Of a stretch of 64,000 nucleotides of DNA, positions 1-10,600 are shown one piece after another. The translations under genes and the position numbers were made by a program. The stretch is from Eublepharis macularius (Eukaryota; Chordata; Lepidosauria; Squamata; Eublepharidae), in the NCBI RefSeq assembly GCF_028583425.1, contig NC_072795.1, forward strand, positions 69,268,001 through 69,332,000, read 5' to 3'. Positions within the stretch are counted from its first letter, which is position 1. Every line of letters begins with the position of its first letter. The notes beneath the pieces were generated by a model. The model was not told the origin of the DNA. It saw nothing but the letters and a program-made list of their open reading frames with translations, and searched no databases.

Positions 1-363
1 AGAAAAAAAGGAAAGTTAGGATTATATGATATTTTAAAAGAAAACAGTAACTTTTCACCAAGGAGAACTGGGTTGTATAAAAGTTTTCACTAAGTATAAA
101 AGTATACAAGTTTTCACTGAGAAAATATTTATCTCTGTTTTCCATTTTAGGCAAAGAGAGGGAGCCATCTCTGAATGTATCTGCATTCATAAAGAAAATG
201 TAATGCTGAAAGGATGATGTCTGATTTCTGCAATGCCCCAATGAGCCATACTGACTTTAAACTGATCAGGGCAAAGGCACAAAGGTGTGCTCTTATATGG
301 GTGGGGAGAAGCTGGAAGGGATTCAGGGACGAGACTTTGGGTTAGGAAAAAAAGTGTATCCTT

Positions 364-581
364 TAGGATTTCCAGGTCCAGTTTGGAAAGTTCCAGGAGA
401 TTTTGGGGATGGAGCCTGGAGAGGGGTGGGGTTTGGGGAGTGGAGGGATCTCAGCAGGGTATAACACCATACTAGAGTCTACCCCAAAGCTGCCATTTTC
501 TCCAGAGGAACTGATCTCTGTGCCCTGGAGATCAGCTGTAATACCAGAGCTCCAGTTACCACCTGGAGGCTGGCAACCCTA
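364..581. mobile_element. hAT-type MITE with 8-bp target duplication
   Basis: A ~218 bp non-autonomous element ending TGGCAACCCTA, with a degraded inverted match at the left end. It is flanked by the 8-bp direct repeat GTATCCTT (356-363 and 582-589). An 8-bp duplication is the signature of hAT transposases. At least six more copies of the family lie between 31 and 41 kb. It has no coding capacity. Confidence 0.75.
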
Positions 582-738
582 GTATCCTTTATAGACCACC
601 TTTGTGGAGAGGGATGTGCTTGACCCTCCCGGACTACAAAGGCGTGGGCTCCCGTGGCTTGTTGAGAAGCAGCCACTTAGAAGGCGTTTTCCAGAAATAG
701 CGAGAAGCATCCCAGCCACTCCACCCTTCCCTCTGCAC

Positions 739-803
739 CTCACTTCCAGCTCTGCTTTGTGCATGGCCGATGCCGGACGGCGGGAGCTTTTTGCGGGCTC
801 CAT
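739..803 (-). CDS. CFAP43: Probable CFAP43 first coding exon (partial gene)
   Basis: On the minus strand an ATG at 803 opens 21 codons plus two bases and meets a GT (738-737) in the context GTGAG/GTGCAG. The peptide ends AELEVR, similar to what I recall of the start of human CFAP43 (SLSVR before WVQGF). Later exons would lie left of the window. CFAP43 is an axonemal WD-repeat protein needed for sperm flagella and motile cilia. In human it is the minus-strand neighbour of GSTO1, the geometry seen here. A second in-frame ATG is at 764. The donor is weak and the peptide short, so the call rests mostly on synteny and the ciliary-type promoter. Confidence 0.4.
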
Positions 804-1010
804 TGCTGTAGCAACCTCGCCGGGTCTTCCTGAAGCTGTTTGCGGCTGTTTACCTCCGTCTCTTAGCAACAACTGACAATCCTTCCATTGGCTAAACCGA
901 CGTTCCCGTCTCTTTTCTGCCCAACCACTTCCGTTTATGTTAGCTACTTGCTTGGCACGGATTGGCTACAGGCTCGAGGGCTGTGTGAGAAAGGCGGGTT
1001 TAATTAAAAT
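740..1010 (-). promoter_or_regulatory. CpG-rich promoter with X-box, probable CFAP43 promoter
   Basis: This is a local CpG-rich segment in AT-rich surroundings. It has two ATTGG (inverted CCAAT) motifs, near 886 and 962. On the minus strand GTTGCTACAGCAAT (815-802) is a close match to the RFX X-box palindrome and abuts the candidate ATG. A second X-box-like GTTGCTAAGAGAC lies at 870-858. RFX X-boxes are typical of ciliary gene promoters, which fits CFAP43. Orientation and start site are inferred. Confidence 0.5.
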
Positions 1011-1040
1011 ACCAAGGCTACTCCGTAGAGAGCAACTTTT

Positions 1041-2152
1041 GATTTCTTCCTAGGTTCGTCCTGTACAAAAGTGCTGCGTTACAGTCTCAGTTTACAGTAT
1101 CTTTTCCTTACTGACGAAAGCAGGGCTTGCACATTTGCAACCATTCCCCTAGAGCCAGTGTTTTACAACCTTATGTTTCCCCTGGAGGAATCCCTAAATG
1201 AATTAATTACATTAATTTTTCAACTCCCAAGGATGAAAACCTTTACAGGCCAGAAAAAGTTGACAGCAGGGAGCACAATTCAATTACTGCTAAATTATTG
1301 TCAAGAAAAATTTTGTCTAAAGAGCTGCTTTCTCTCTCTCAGCAACCATTGTAACAAAAAAGTGAAGTATTTGTCCTGTCTTTTTTGTATTACCTACTTT
1401 TAAAAAAAATATCAAATCAAAATAAAGTTTACTTAAACATCAAACTAATAAAGTTCCCATCCAAAATCAATATAAGGTTTACTTTCAGTGTGATATGTGG
1501 GCTTCTCTAATTTTGCGCAAATGTTGAATTATTGGCTGATTTCTTTCAGAATCCTTGACAATGTCCTCCATATCCCTAGTTGGGAAACACTACTCTAGGA
1601 GAATCTGAGGTAGTGCCTGACTAGCAGTGCAATCCTAAACAGAGTTACACCATCTTAATACCATTGACATCAATGGACTTAGAACTGCTTAGAAAATCAC
1701 TGTAAACCAGAAACAAAACTTAAAAGCAGGGTGGGGGAGAATCAACCTCAGACAGTTGAACAGAAAATGAGCCCTGTGATTTTTATTGCACGTTTGTAAA
1801 CAAAAGGCATATATGAAACTGACCATCTTTATTTTGGTTCTGACTGTTTTGCTGGCATTTTCATAAATTATGCAAAGAACGTGTCTCTTCTGTGGGCCGT
1901 AAAGAAGCACAGATGTGGAATAGAGGCATTTCAAAATAACATGTACAGAGTAATAATCTCCTTTTGCATGTGATGTTTGTATTTTCTTACATGTGTGTAC
2001 TGACAAATGCAGACAACTAGAATGTGTGCCTGATTATCTAAATGCTGCTTTCTGCTTTCCACCTTGCAGCATCCATATAAAAGACCCGAGAGAGGTAAGT
2101 CGCTGCTTCCATTTTCATAGATGCAGAGAAGTTAGCCGTGTTAGTCTGTGGT
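1041..2152. other. No gene seen; short MITE relic
   Basis: AT-rich DNA with no convincing coding exon. Around 1,622-1,690 is a relic of the 'GCAATCCTAAACAGAGTT' palindromic element, also seen near 3.8 and 48.9 kb. The rest is unassigned. Confidence 0.5.
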
Positions 2153-2334
2153 AGCAAAATCAAAAAGAGTCCAGTAGCACCTTTAAGACTAACCAATTTT
2201 ATTTTAGCATAAGCTTTCGAGAATCAAGTTCTCTTCGTCAGGCATCTGACGAAGAGAACTTGATTCTCGAAAGCTTATGCTAAAATAAAATTGGTTAGTC
2301 TTAAAGGTGCTACTGGACTCTTTTTGATTTTGCT
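2153..2334. repeat. Perfect 182-bp palindrome (foldback MITE)
   Basis: Two 89-bp arms (2153-2241 and 2246-2334) are exact reverse complements around a 4-base loop (GCAT). The outer part contains GAGTCCAGTAGCACC, a motif shared with a diverged hairpin at 23.8 kb and relics at 11.05 and 62.6 kb, so this is a member of an interspersed foldback family. Identity of the arms is complete, unlike the other copies. Confidence 0.9.
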
Positions 2335-3110
2335 TCCATTTTGACATGCACATTTATTTCTTCTTTGTTGTGCACTGCCTGCACATCTTATTTTCATACT
2401 ACTTCTTTCTTGCCTGCTTCTCTGAGTCTTGAAAATTTTGTTATTCTTATTATCTTTTGGCTGCTGACTATGTCCATTAGAGAAGCAATTAAAGTTAGCC
2501 TCTGATGTTCAGAATTGTTTTTTGTTGCTCTTTATTGTTTGAGTCCATGTTTATAATTTCCTTAGTTACACTGTTGTTTTCCTCCTTTGGGAACATTTTA
2601 TTGAAAGAGTTTAAACATTCTAAATTAATACGTACATCAATAAATAAAATCTTTGACTCATCATAAGATTGTTCAATGGGTAGGAATGGAACTGATGTCA
2701 CATGTTAGATGGAAAACTGCCACAAAGTGGTGCAGTTGGTGTAAGTAATTTAGGCTGCAATCCTAAAAACACTTTCCTGGGAGTTAGCTCCATTATATAA
2801 AATGGGTCTTATTTTGAGAAGACTTGGTAAGCGTTCTTCTTTTAGGCTTCAATTTCTGCCATTAAAAAAAACCCCTCACTGCAAGTAGAAACTAGTAAGG
2901 CGGGCAGGGGCATAGGCCAGAACATCTACTTAAGGCTATCTTTTAAAAAAAAATGGAGAGTATTTTTCATACAGAAGAGCATTAAAAATGTGATGCACAT
3001 CTGTGCAGCTTGAAGTTGTTCTGTACATCTCAAGATTCTACCTGTTTTGCTTTTGTAGCATGCACAGGTCACTCCTAACTAATTTAAATGTGCCTCTTGC
3101 AGGACAGAAT
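2335..3110. other. No gene seen
   Basis: AT-rich intergenic DNA. A degraded short palindromic repeat (CTGCAATCCTAAAAACAC) lies around 2,754-2,830. Nothing else is recognisable. Confidence 0.5.
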
Positions 3111-3111
3111 A

Positions 3112-3311
3112 ATGACAACTGTGTGCTTATATACTGCTCTTTTGGACAGATTAATGCCCCACTTGGAGCAGTGAACAAAGTTAACGTTATCCCCACAATA
3201 CAGCTGGAGAGCTGGGACTGAGAGTTGCTCACCCAAGATTACCTGCTGAGTTCATGGCAGTAGCGCGATTCAAACCAGCAGAGTGCTGATTCACAGTCCA
3301 ACCACTTACTT
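3112..3311 (-). mobile_element. tRNA-derived SINE, minus strand, degraded
   Basis: Read on the minus strand, a tRNA-like head (complement of CCAACCACTTACT at the right end) is followed by the body motif complementary to TGCTCACCCAAGATTACC and ATCCCCACAATACAGCTGG. The same body occurs at 59.6 kb. It resembles the widespread squamate tRNA-SINEs. Family name not assigned. Confidence 0.6.
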
Positions 3312-3712
3312 GTATGACTTTGTACATTTCCAGTGTCTCTGGATGTGTGTGATCGACGCTCTGGCCTGATTTAAATGTGAGGCTGGCAGGGCAAAAGAGC
3401 TGGTGTGGGACTGCACAGCACAAGGTCCTGCAACCTATGCAAAGCAATTATTAGTTTTGCATGTCAGGGATCTGTAGCCCTCACTTCTATTCTGCTGATG
3501 TGCAAACTAAGCATGCAGAGCTGCTTTTGCACAGATATCAGCAGTTTTAAAAAGATCTTGAGTTCTGGCTGAGTCTCATGGGAAAAATCTTTGTACCACC
3601 AGTCTCATGTTTAACTGGGCTGACACATGTTGTAACACAGACTTAACCCAAGGCAAAGAAGCTTCAGTTATAAGTGAGCGCGAGATATGACAATATCTAT
3701 GCTGTTTACTTG

Positions 3713-3800
3713 CAGTACAATCCTATGATGAGTTATTCCAGTGTAAATCCGTTGATTTCAATGGGCTTAGTCTGAAGTAACTCACTATAGGATTGCACTG
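3713..3800. repeat. Short palindromic MITE
   Basis: CAGTACAATCCTA at the left end pairs with TAGGATTGCACTG at the right end, and the middle is also imperfectly palindromic (TTGATTTCAATGGGC). It is one of the ~90 bp foldback repeats common in reptile intergenic DNA. Confidence 0.65.
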
Positions 3801-3823
3801 TTGGCATGCAGATGGGAAACTTA

Positions 3824-3910
3824 CAGTGCAATCCTAAACAAAATTGCAGCCTTCTAAATAAATTTAAGTCAACGGGCAAGGAAGGGTGTAACTCTGTTTA
3901 GGTTTGCATT
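3824..3910. repeat. Short palindromic MITE, second copy
   Basis: CAGTGCAATCCTAAACA at the left end pairs with TGTTTAGGTTTGCA at the right end. It sits 24 bp from the previous palindrome but belongs to a different subfamily. Confidence 0.65.
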
Positions 3911-4789
3911 ATTTGTTTACAGTTTCCATCATGGTTGGGGGGGGTAGTGGTGGTTTGAGCATGATTTGGTTTGCAAGAGCCTTAATTTTTTTTTAAAATA
4001 ACAACCAGAATCTAATTTTGCCTCACTTTCACCTCTCAAGATATAAACTTCATATAAATAGCTTATAAAGCAAAACACTCACCTGACTGAAAGATGGCAG
4101 CTTGTACTACATAATCTGCCTGTTTTGAACCTTCTTAACTGTGTACATTGTACGCTGTTAATATTTTCTTTCTTCCTTGTGAAATTAGATATCTGCAGCA
4201 TACAGGCAGAATTTATATTTCTTTCTGCCTTGATCATAGCTTGAGCCAGGCATGCATAGACTGATGTCTTTTGTCACTGAAAGGACTTGTTAAACAGCTG
4301 CTTAAATCTCATCCCATTACTCTTTTCTTTCATGGGCCACCATGCCATGGGATAAAGTTGGCTGACTTAAAAAAAACAGCTTAGGTAAATAATAAACTGG
4401 TAATACAGTCTGTGGAGCACCACACTGAGTGTAGGCATTGAAGTGCTCTTAAGCAGGTGATGAAAATATGAAGTGCCCTTTACACATTGAAGCCTCCTTG
4501 AAGTCATGAAGTACAGGCAGGTACAGTCAAATGTCATTCAGTCTTCCATGCTCACCCCCAAGCATTTTCACCTCCCTCTCTATAACATATTGGTTCACAC
4601 ATGTACTATCACATCCTGCACTCTCATACTCCACCCTCAAGTCATCTTAAACCTTGTCAGAGGTGTTAGAGGCAACAGGAAACAATCCCAAGATTATAGC
4701 ACCAGACAGGCACACAACAGAGCAGTCCCTTAAAGGCAACAACATCTTGGACTTCTGATCAGAAGATCACGTCCTTATCCAAGACTGGT

Positions 4790-5340
4790 TGTGCTCTTTT
4801 CGCATGGGTTCTATGGGGCTAATTTAGAAACTAAACTTGCAACACATGTAAGAAAATTTCTTTACACCAAAACTTTCAACAATCAGAACAATACAACTAT
4901 TTTTTAAATCAAACTCATAGATGCACCAAAAAAAGAAACTTGCAGCCAACAATGTCTTTAAGTTCAGTCAAGTAACTGGTTGTCTTTGAAACCACTCAGG
5001 GTAAGCAAGGTCCAACTTTTCAGATCCTACCAAGTGCTAGATAGTTGCCACTGTCCTCCTTCCTGATTATGTAGCAACTGGAGCTCAGGTTTCTTTCCTC
5101 AACTTGGGAATTACAGCCTTGCAAGAATAATATGATTCCAGTAATAATATCAAACTAAATATAACATACATACATCACTTTAGTCATTATGGTTCACGTA
5201 CAATGTGTTTCTGATTATCTTATTCAAGGTGATAAGAGCTTATAAAATGTTATCAAGCTCCCCAGCAACCAGCCTCTTCCACAGCTGCCTGGGTCCAGAT
5301 AGTGACTCCACCCAACAGGGCTAAACCAATTAGCTCATGG
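4790..5340 (-). mobile_element. LTR-like repeat fossil, copy 1
   Basis: A ~550 bp stretch matches 8,740-9,235 along its length (shared blocks include CAGCCAACAATGTCTTT, GGGAATTACAGCC and GAGCTCCCCAGCAACCAGC). Read on the minus strand the family starts near TGTAACCCC and contains AATAAAGT-type sequence, so it is probably a solo LTR. It is old and broken. The superfamily is unresolved. Confidence 0.5.
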
Positions 5341-5344
5341 GGGT

Positions 5345-7330
5345 TTCATTCTCCCCTGCTAAATTACTGTCGTCTCGACAGCATTTTTCAAAATTAAGAC
5401 TTATAAAGTTAGGTTATTATTGGTTTAAGATTGAAATTTCTTGAGACTGCTGAAAAACTTAGGACATAGTCATTTAACTTAGTGGGTTTGGTTCTGTCTG
5501 TTTGAGAGCTAGGGGGTTTGGCACTGAATTTCTCTGAGTCTACTAATGATCCTTCAGCACTGGCTGCATGAGTGTCTCTCTACAAGCGACACTGGGTCAT
5601 ATGTCCATCAAGTATTGGGAGACACTTAGCCAGGGAGTGTAGTTTTGAAAGACAGAGCTGGCGGAGATCACTCTGGAGGAGATGGATTCTCTCACAGCTC
5701 TCTGCTGCCTCTGGTGTGCTGGACGATCTCCCTTTCTGGAGCTTTTACCCTGCCACCCTTGATGCTTAAAACTTTGAATTAACTGAGCCTTGGCAAGGCA
5801 AAGGCTTTGGAAGGGGAGTTGCCAGAGGTGACAGAGGGCTGTGAGAAAACTCATTTACTCCAGAGCAATCTCCACCAGCTCTGTCATTTAAAACTATGCT
5901 TCTCTGCTAACATTGTGTCTCCCGACATGTGAAGAACACGTGTCAAAAGTATTGTGTAGAGAGACTCCTGGGGCACAATGGTTCCTTGAACCACTTTCTC
6001 ACTTTGAGGTATAGTAACTTCCTTCAGTAATGAACTTGGAGTGAACTCCCCTGCTAAAGGGTTGAGATCTGAAAAAGGTGTAGGTTTTGTGGAGCATTCG
6101 CCTCATCCTCATACTGAAAGCCACTATAAGTTATTGACCACTGAGAGTTATAAAAGCAAACCAGCCACCCCATTCAAAACTACAAATACAGTAAATATCA
6201 AGATATGAGTCACCGTTGTTCCTGCAAGAGAGAGAGGTTTATATTGTTCAGGAATCTGAGCCAAACATGGGTCAAACATAAACTAAACATGGGTGTTTCC
6301 TGATCTGCCAGCCTCTCCTCTGCTGACACCTTCTCCAGTACATTCGCACTGCCCAATGATCCAAAAGCATACTTGGTTGAGTATTTCTCCTGTTCTTGAT
6401 GTATTGCTTTAAAACTTAAGAGGAAAGCCAGGGGAAGATCCCAAAAGGAAAAAAGTGAAAACTGACATGGAAGAACCACTTAAAAAGAGTCAGTGTTACA
6501 AAGAGTGGGGGATGTAAGTACAATCCACATTCTGGCTTCCTGTGTCCCCATGCATTAGTCCACTCGATAGAGGTATAATTTTCATTACTTTGGAGGGAAA
6601 GTAGACTTGTGTGAATATCTTGTATTGTGTGGACCCTAAAGCATATATTTGGCACTTTAAAGCCCAACTCTTCCAAGCAAGTGGGCAGTAAAGTGGATTT
6701 ATCTTGTTACATAGGTAGCTAGCAGGGATTATATCCCTGCTGTGCTCATTTTCTGCTTGCAAAAAGGGTTTCTGCATCCTGACATCAAAGGCACCAATGT
6801 ATATCTAGCTGCCTGCCCAATATTATTCAGCACAAAGGTGCCAGGAAGTGAAAGCCTTTAAAATCATGGCCTGGAATATCCTTTTACTCCCTCACCTCTT
6901 CTTTATTTTTTAACACCTAACCTGAAGCAGAGTCCTTGTGAAGCTTCTGTCACTCTGCAAACTATGCAAAGCAGAATTATTCAGGAGGGTAATTGGGCTA
7001 TATTATAACAGAATAGTTAAGGACAGCACTCTATAAAAGGAAAACGACTGTGAGTTATACCACTGTATCTACAACGCACTATTTGTTAGCAGTATGTATT
7101 ATACTGCTGTCAGTGCATTTTCTGATGCAATGCCGTTTGTCAGCAGTATATCTGCATTCTGTATCATGTCTAATATGCTATGCTTGTTCACTTAGTATAC
7201 CCCTAGCCCTATTACATTGCTTATGTCTCGTATTGATTTACACTACGTAATCCGCTTTGCATCTCATTGAGAAAGGTGAACCACAAATACGGTAAATAAA
7301 TATTCCGTGGATTGTGGTTCGGTTTTGGAG
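5345..7330. other. No gene seen upstream of GSTO1
   Basis: The span contains several ORFs shorter than 95 codons without codon bias, splice context or recognisable domains. I see no assignable repeat of more than 100 bp. It separates the CFAP43-side promoter from the GSTO1 promoter. Confidence 0.5.
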
Positions 7331-7628
7331 AGACCTTTCTATTATGTGTGGTCTACGATAGCAGTCTTAAAGCCCGATCCGATGCGGGTTCTTATTCAGG
7401 ATGATGTCTCTCGCTAAGTGTAAGGAGATCCGGAGATATATTTCTGACAGCCCTCACCCGTCCCGCATATTCTCCTTTCCTTTTATTTGAGCGGGGGAGA
7501 GCGAAAAGGAGTCGCGGCGTCATTGCACAATAAATAAGGGGGCGGGACTAAGCGAGCTTCTGGCTCTTGGGGCCAAGAAGTCAAAGGCTTTTGACCCCTT
7601 GGCGGTCCATTAGCCTGCTGCAGGCAGA
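7331..7628 (+). promoter_or_regulatory. GSTO1: GSTO1 promoter and 5' UTR
   Basis: A CpG-enriched segment directly upstream of the GSTO1 ATG. It contains the palindromic C/EBP-type site ATTGCACAAT (7522-7531), an AT-rich AATAAATA (7530-7537) that could act as a weak TATA element, and a GC box GGGGGCGGG (7538-7546). The ATG has A at -3 and G at +4, a strong Kozak context. The transcription start was not determined. Confidence 0.65.
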
Positions 7629-7662
7629 ATGGCCGGGGAATTTGTGAGGAGCTTAGGGAAAG
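7629..7662 (+). CDS. GSTO1: GSTO1 coding exon 1
   Basis: Encodes [11 protein letters not shown] plus the first base of Gly12. The donor is AAAG/GTAAGC. The start matches the human protein (MSGESARSLGK) residue for residue in length. Confidence 0.95.
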
Positions 7663-10600
7663 GTAAGCGGGCGATGGGGGTGGGGCGGCTCTGGGGCTCT
7701 TCTTTTTTTCTTCCGGGTGCGTTGGGTTTCCCTCCCCCCCCCCTTTGGAAAAGGCCACGGGGGTTGGCCTCAGTGGTGAGAGAGAAGCGTTTGTTCTGAG
7801 CCCGTCTTCGCCCCTAATTTACCATGTGCTTCTTGATACTCCTAAAAGTTCTTCCGCCTCCACGATTCCAGGCAGTTTCTCCTGATGGCTGCCTTGGTAA
7901 TTTGACTATTTCACATTTGTATGTTGTTGGGAGTTATCTGGAAACCATAGTGCCTAGCTGCTGGTAGGAATCGGTTAGTCACGTACATATCATATTAGTT
8001 TACGCGTGTGTGTTTTAAATGCTGCCTTTCCAGGGATTTCAGGGTGCTGTTCATGGACCATCCGCGCCCTTTCCCTTGCAAATACTTGATTGGGAGGGCA
8101 AGAAGAACGCCTAAATTTGTGTTCTTCATATCTACTTTTTTCTGTGCCTTTGAATCCTTGTCTTGCGTAGGCTTACATGTCCTAATCCAACAAATGTACC
8201 TGCTGGATCAGGAATTATATACACTGATGTGGTGTAGACACTTTGCATATAGGCGCCATTTCTGCTGCAAAATGCGGATGGGGCGTGCTGCTTCATTTTT
8301 TTTTTTGTCAGTCATTAAGGGGAAAGTCGATGTGAGGAGAAAGGAGCCATTTAATCATTTTGTCCTGAAAATCGATTCCCCTCAAACTGCTTTCAGTCCC
8401 AGTTTTTCTTTTGGAGGGTCAGAAATAATTGGAGTCCTTTAAAGTTCATCACTATTGGCTGTTCTTTTTTTTAAAAAAAAAAACATAAAGGGTCTTGCTA
8501 ATACATTGGCTGCTTCCACACACATGGGATAATCCACTTTCAGTACTCTTTAGTGAACAGTTGAAACTGATTTTCCATGTGTGGAACAAAAAATCCACTT
8601 CAAAAGGATTCCGAAAGTGCATTGAAAGTGCACTATTCCACGTGTGTGGAAATGGCCATTGGGTGTAACTCCATGCTCACACTGTTTGTGTGGTGTAAAC
8701 TTGTCTAGCTTAGGAATTGTACTTAAAATCGCGAGCTAGTGTAACTTCTCTTTGTATGTGTTCTATGGGGCTTAGAAAGCAAACTTACATAACTGTAAGT
8801 TAAGAAATTTTTTAAAAACCATTTAACAATAAATACAATTATGTTTTCCTTTAACTAAACTCCTAAGTGCAACCATACAGAAACTTTCAGCCAACAATGT
8901 CTTTGAAAAGATAAGCAGTTCAACTTGTTGGGTCCCACCAAGTGAGAGAGTCCTTTTTCACAGTCTTTCCAATTTGAAGCAACTGGAACCCCGGGCTCTG
9001 TCCTCTTCTTGGGGAATTACAGCCCTGCAAAAATAATACAACCCCAGTAACACCAACCAAACACAATATACAAACACCACTTTTAGTCATATTGTTCACA
9101 TTCAATGTCTCTGATTACTTTATTCAAAGTGATAAGAGCATATTAACTATTATTGAGCTCCCCAGCAACCAGCTTCTTCCTCAGCTGCCTGACTCTGACC
9201 TACTGGGCTAACCCAATTAACTCATAGGGGTTACACTCGCTTTGGAATATCTGTGGGGCAGTGCAACACTCTTTTTGTCCAAGCAAACAGAACTCCAGGA
9301 GTTCTGTACTTTACCTTCCCTTGGGGGTTTGAATCTCACTGCCAATACCATCTGTGGCGTTTCGCCCTGTTTGTGTGACTTTTATATTGCAGCCTCCCTG
9401 ACTCCCTCAGTGTTCCCAAAAGGTTTTTGCTGCCACCTTAGACCTCCTCAGCTATAGTGGTGATATAGGAAGGCTTTGTTATAGATAGCAGTTTAACAGA
9501 ACAGTCAGCATGTGAAGGTGGTTGTGAGGTATAAAGGGATCCTGTAATCCAGATGAATCAAGTGTTTTGCTTAACCAGAAGTAGAATTTATTTATAAGAA
9601 CCTTTGACGAGTTTTGGTAAGTATATTCACAGTCCCAGTAATACAGAGTAATTTTCCAAACAGATCTTCAGCAACAAAATAAACTCTCTTCTAATCGATA
9701 CAGACATAGATTCACTCAGGCTTTTCCACACAGTTTGCTGATTTTGCCGGACTTCTTTCCCCAAGACACCCAAAGACTGACTGAAAACCTGTTCCCTCAG
9801 CTCTCTAAAAACTGCAGTGCACTCCACTCCCTAGGGTACAGCTATTGTCCAATCAGAACAGACTCCACTCACCCATCCAGCCCTCTTCCTACTTTCCTCA
9901 GAGGCCTGCATTTAAACCCACAACAATGATAAAAAACCTCACATTAATACATACATAAATAAATACAAGCTTATTTATTACACTGGTATGCTTTTCACTG
10001 AAATTATCACAAAGCTGAAAAAATAATCAGAGTTCACACTGGAGAATTCTGGTGATGGCCTATCGATCACAGTTCCACTGAATGGATCAGAATTACTCTG
10101 AAGTAGCTTGGAATGGTATTGTATGCCTGGCAGTCTTTCTCTTCCTTTGGTACCCAAATTAAGATGTACGTTATTAGCGGGAGCTGCAGGTTTATGATGA
10201 TTAAGCATATAATATAGAAACAAGAACAACTGTTTTCAGAAGGCTTCCCGTTTTCTCAGCTTCCCGCCCAGGTCATTTTTAGGTGCAGTGAAAGGCTGTG
10301 GCCAGTTTTGACTTGAATGACTTAGATAGTTTTCCTTGTCTTCCAGGAAGTGCTGCTCCAGGGCCTGTGCCAGAGGGAAAGATCCGTCTGTACAGTATGC
10401 GCCACTGTCCCTTTGCACAGAGAACACGTCTTGTCTTGAAGGCCAAAGGAATTGAGTAAGATTAAATATAGTACCTTTCTAATTTCAGTAGGGTTTACTA
10501 TCCTGTGCTACAACTCTCTATCTATATAAAACTTTTTCTTAGAAAACTGGACGATGGTCAATGCATATCACACTTTATGGATGTAGTCTTCGAACTGGCA

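Noticed and set aside
8008-8442. 144-codon plus-strand ORF in GSTO1 intron 1
   Set aside because: No domain, Cys/Phe-rich random composition, no splice or promoter context.
4790-9235. The two LTR-like repeats around the GSTO1 promoter as a provirus
   Set aside because: GSTO1 exon 1 and its promoter lie between them; they are independent insertions of one family.
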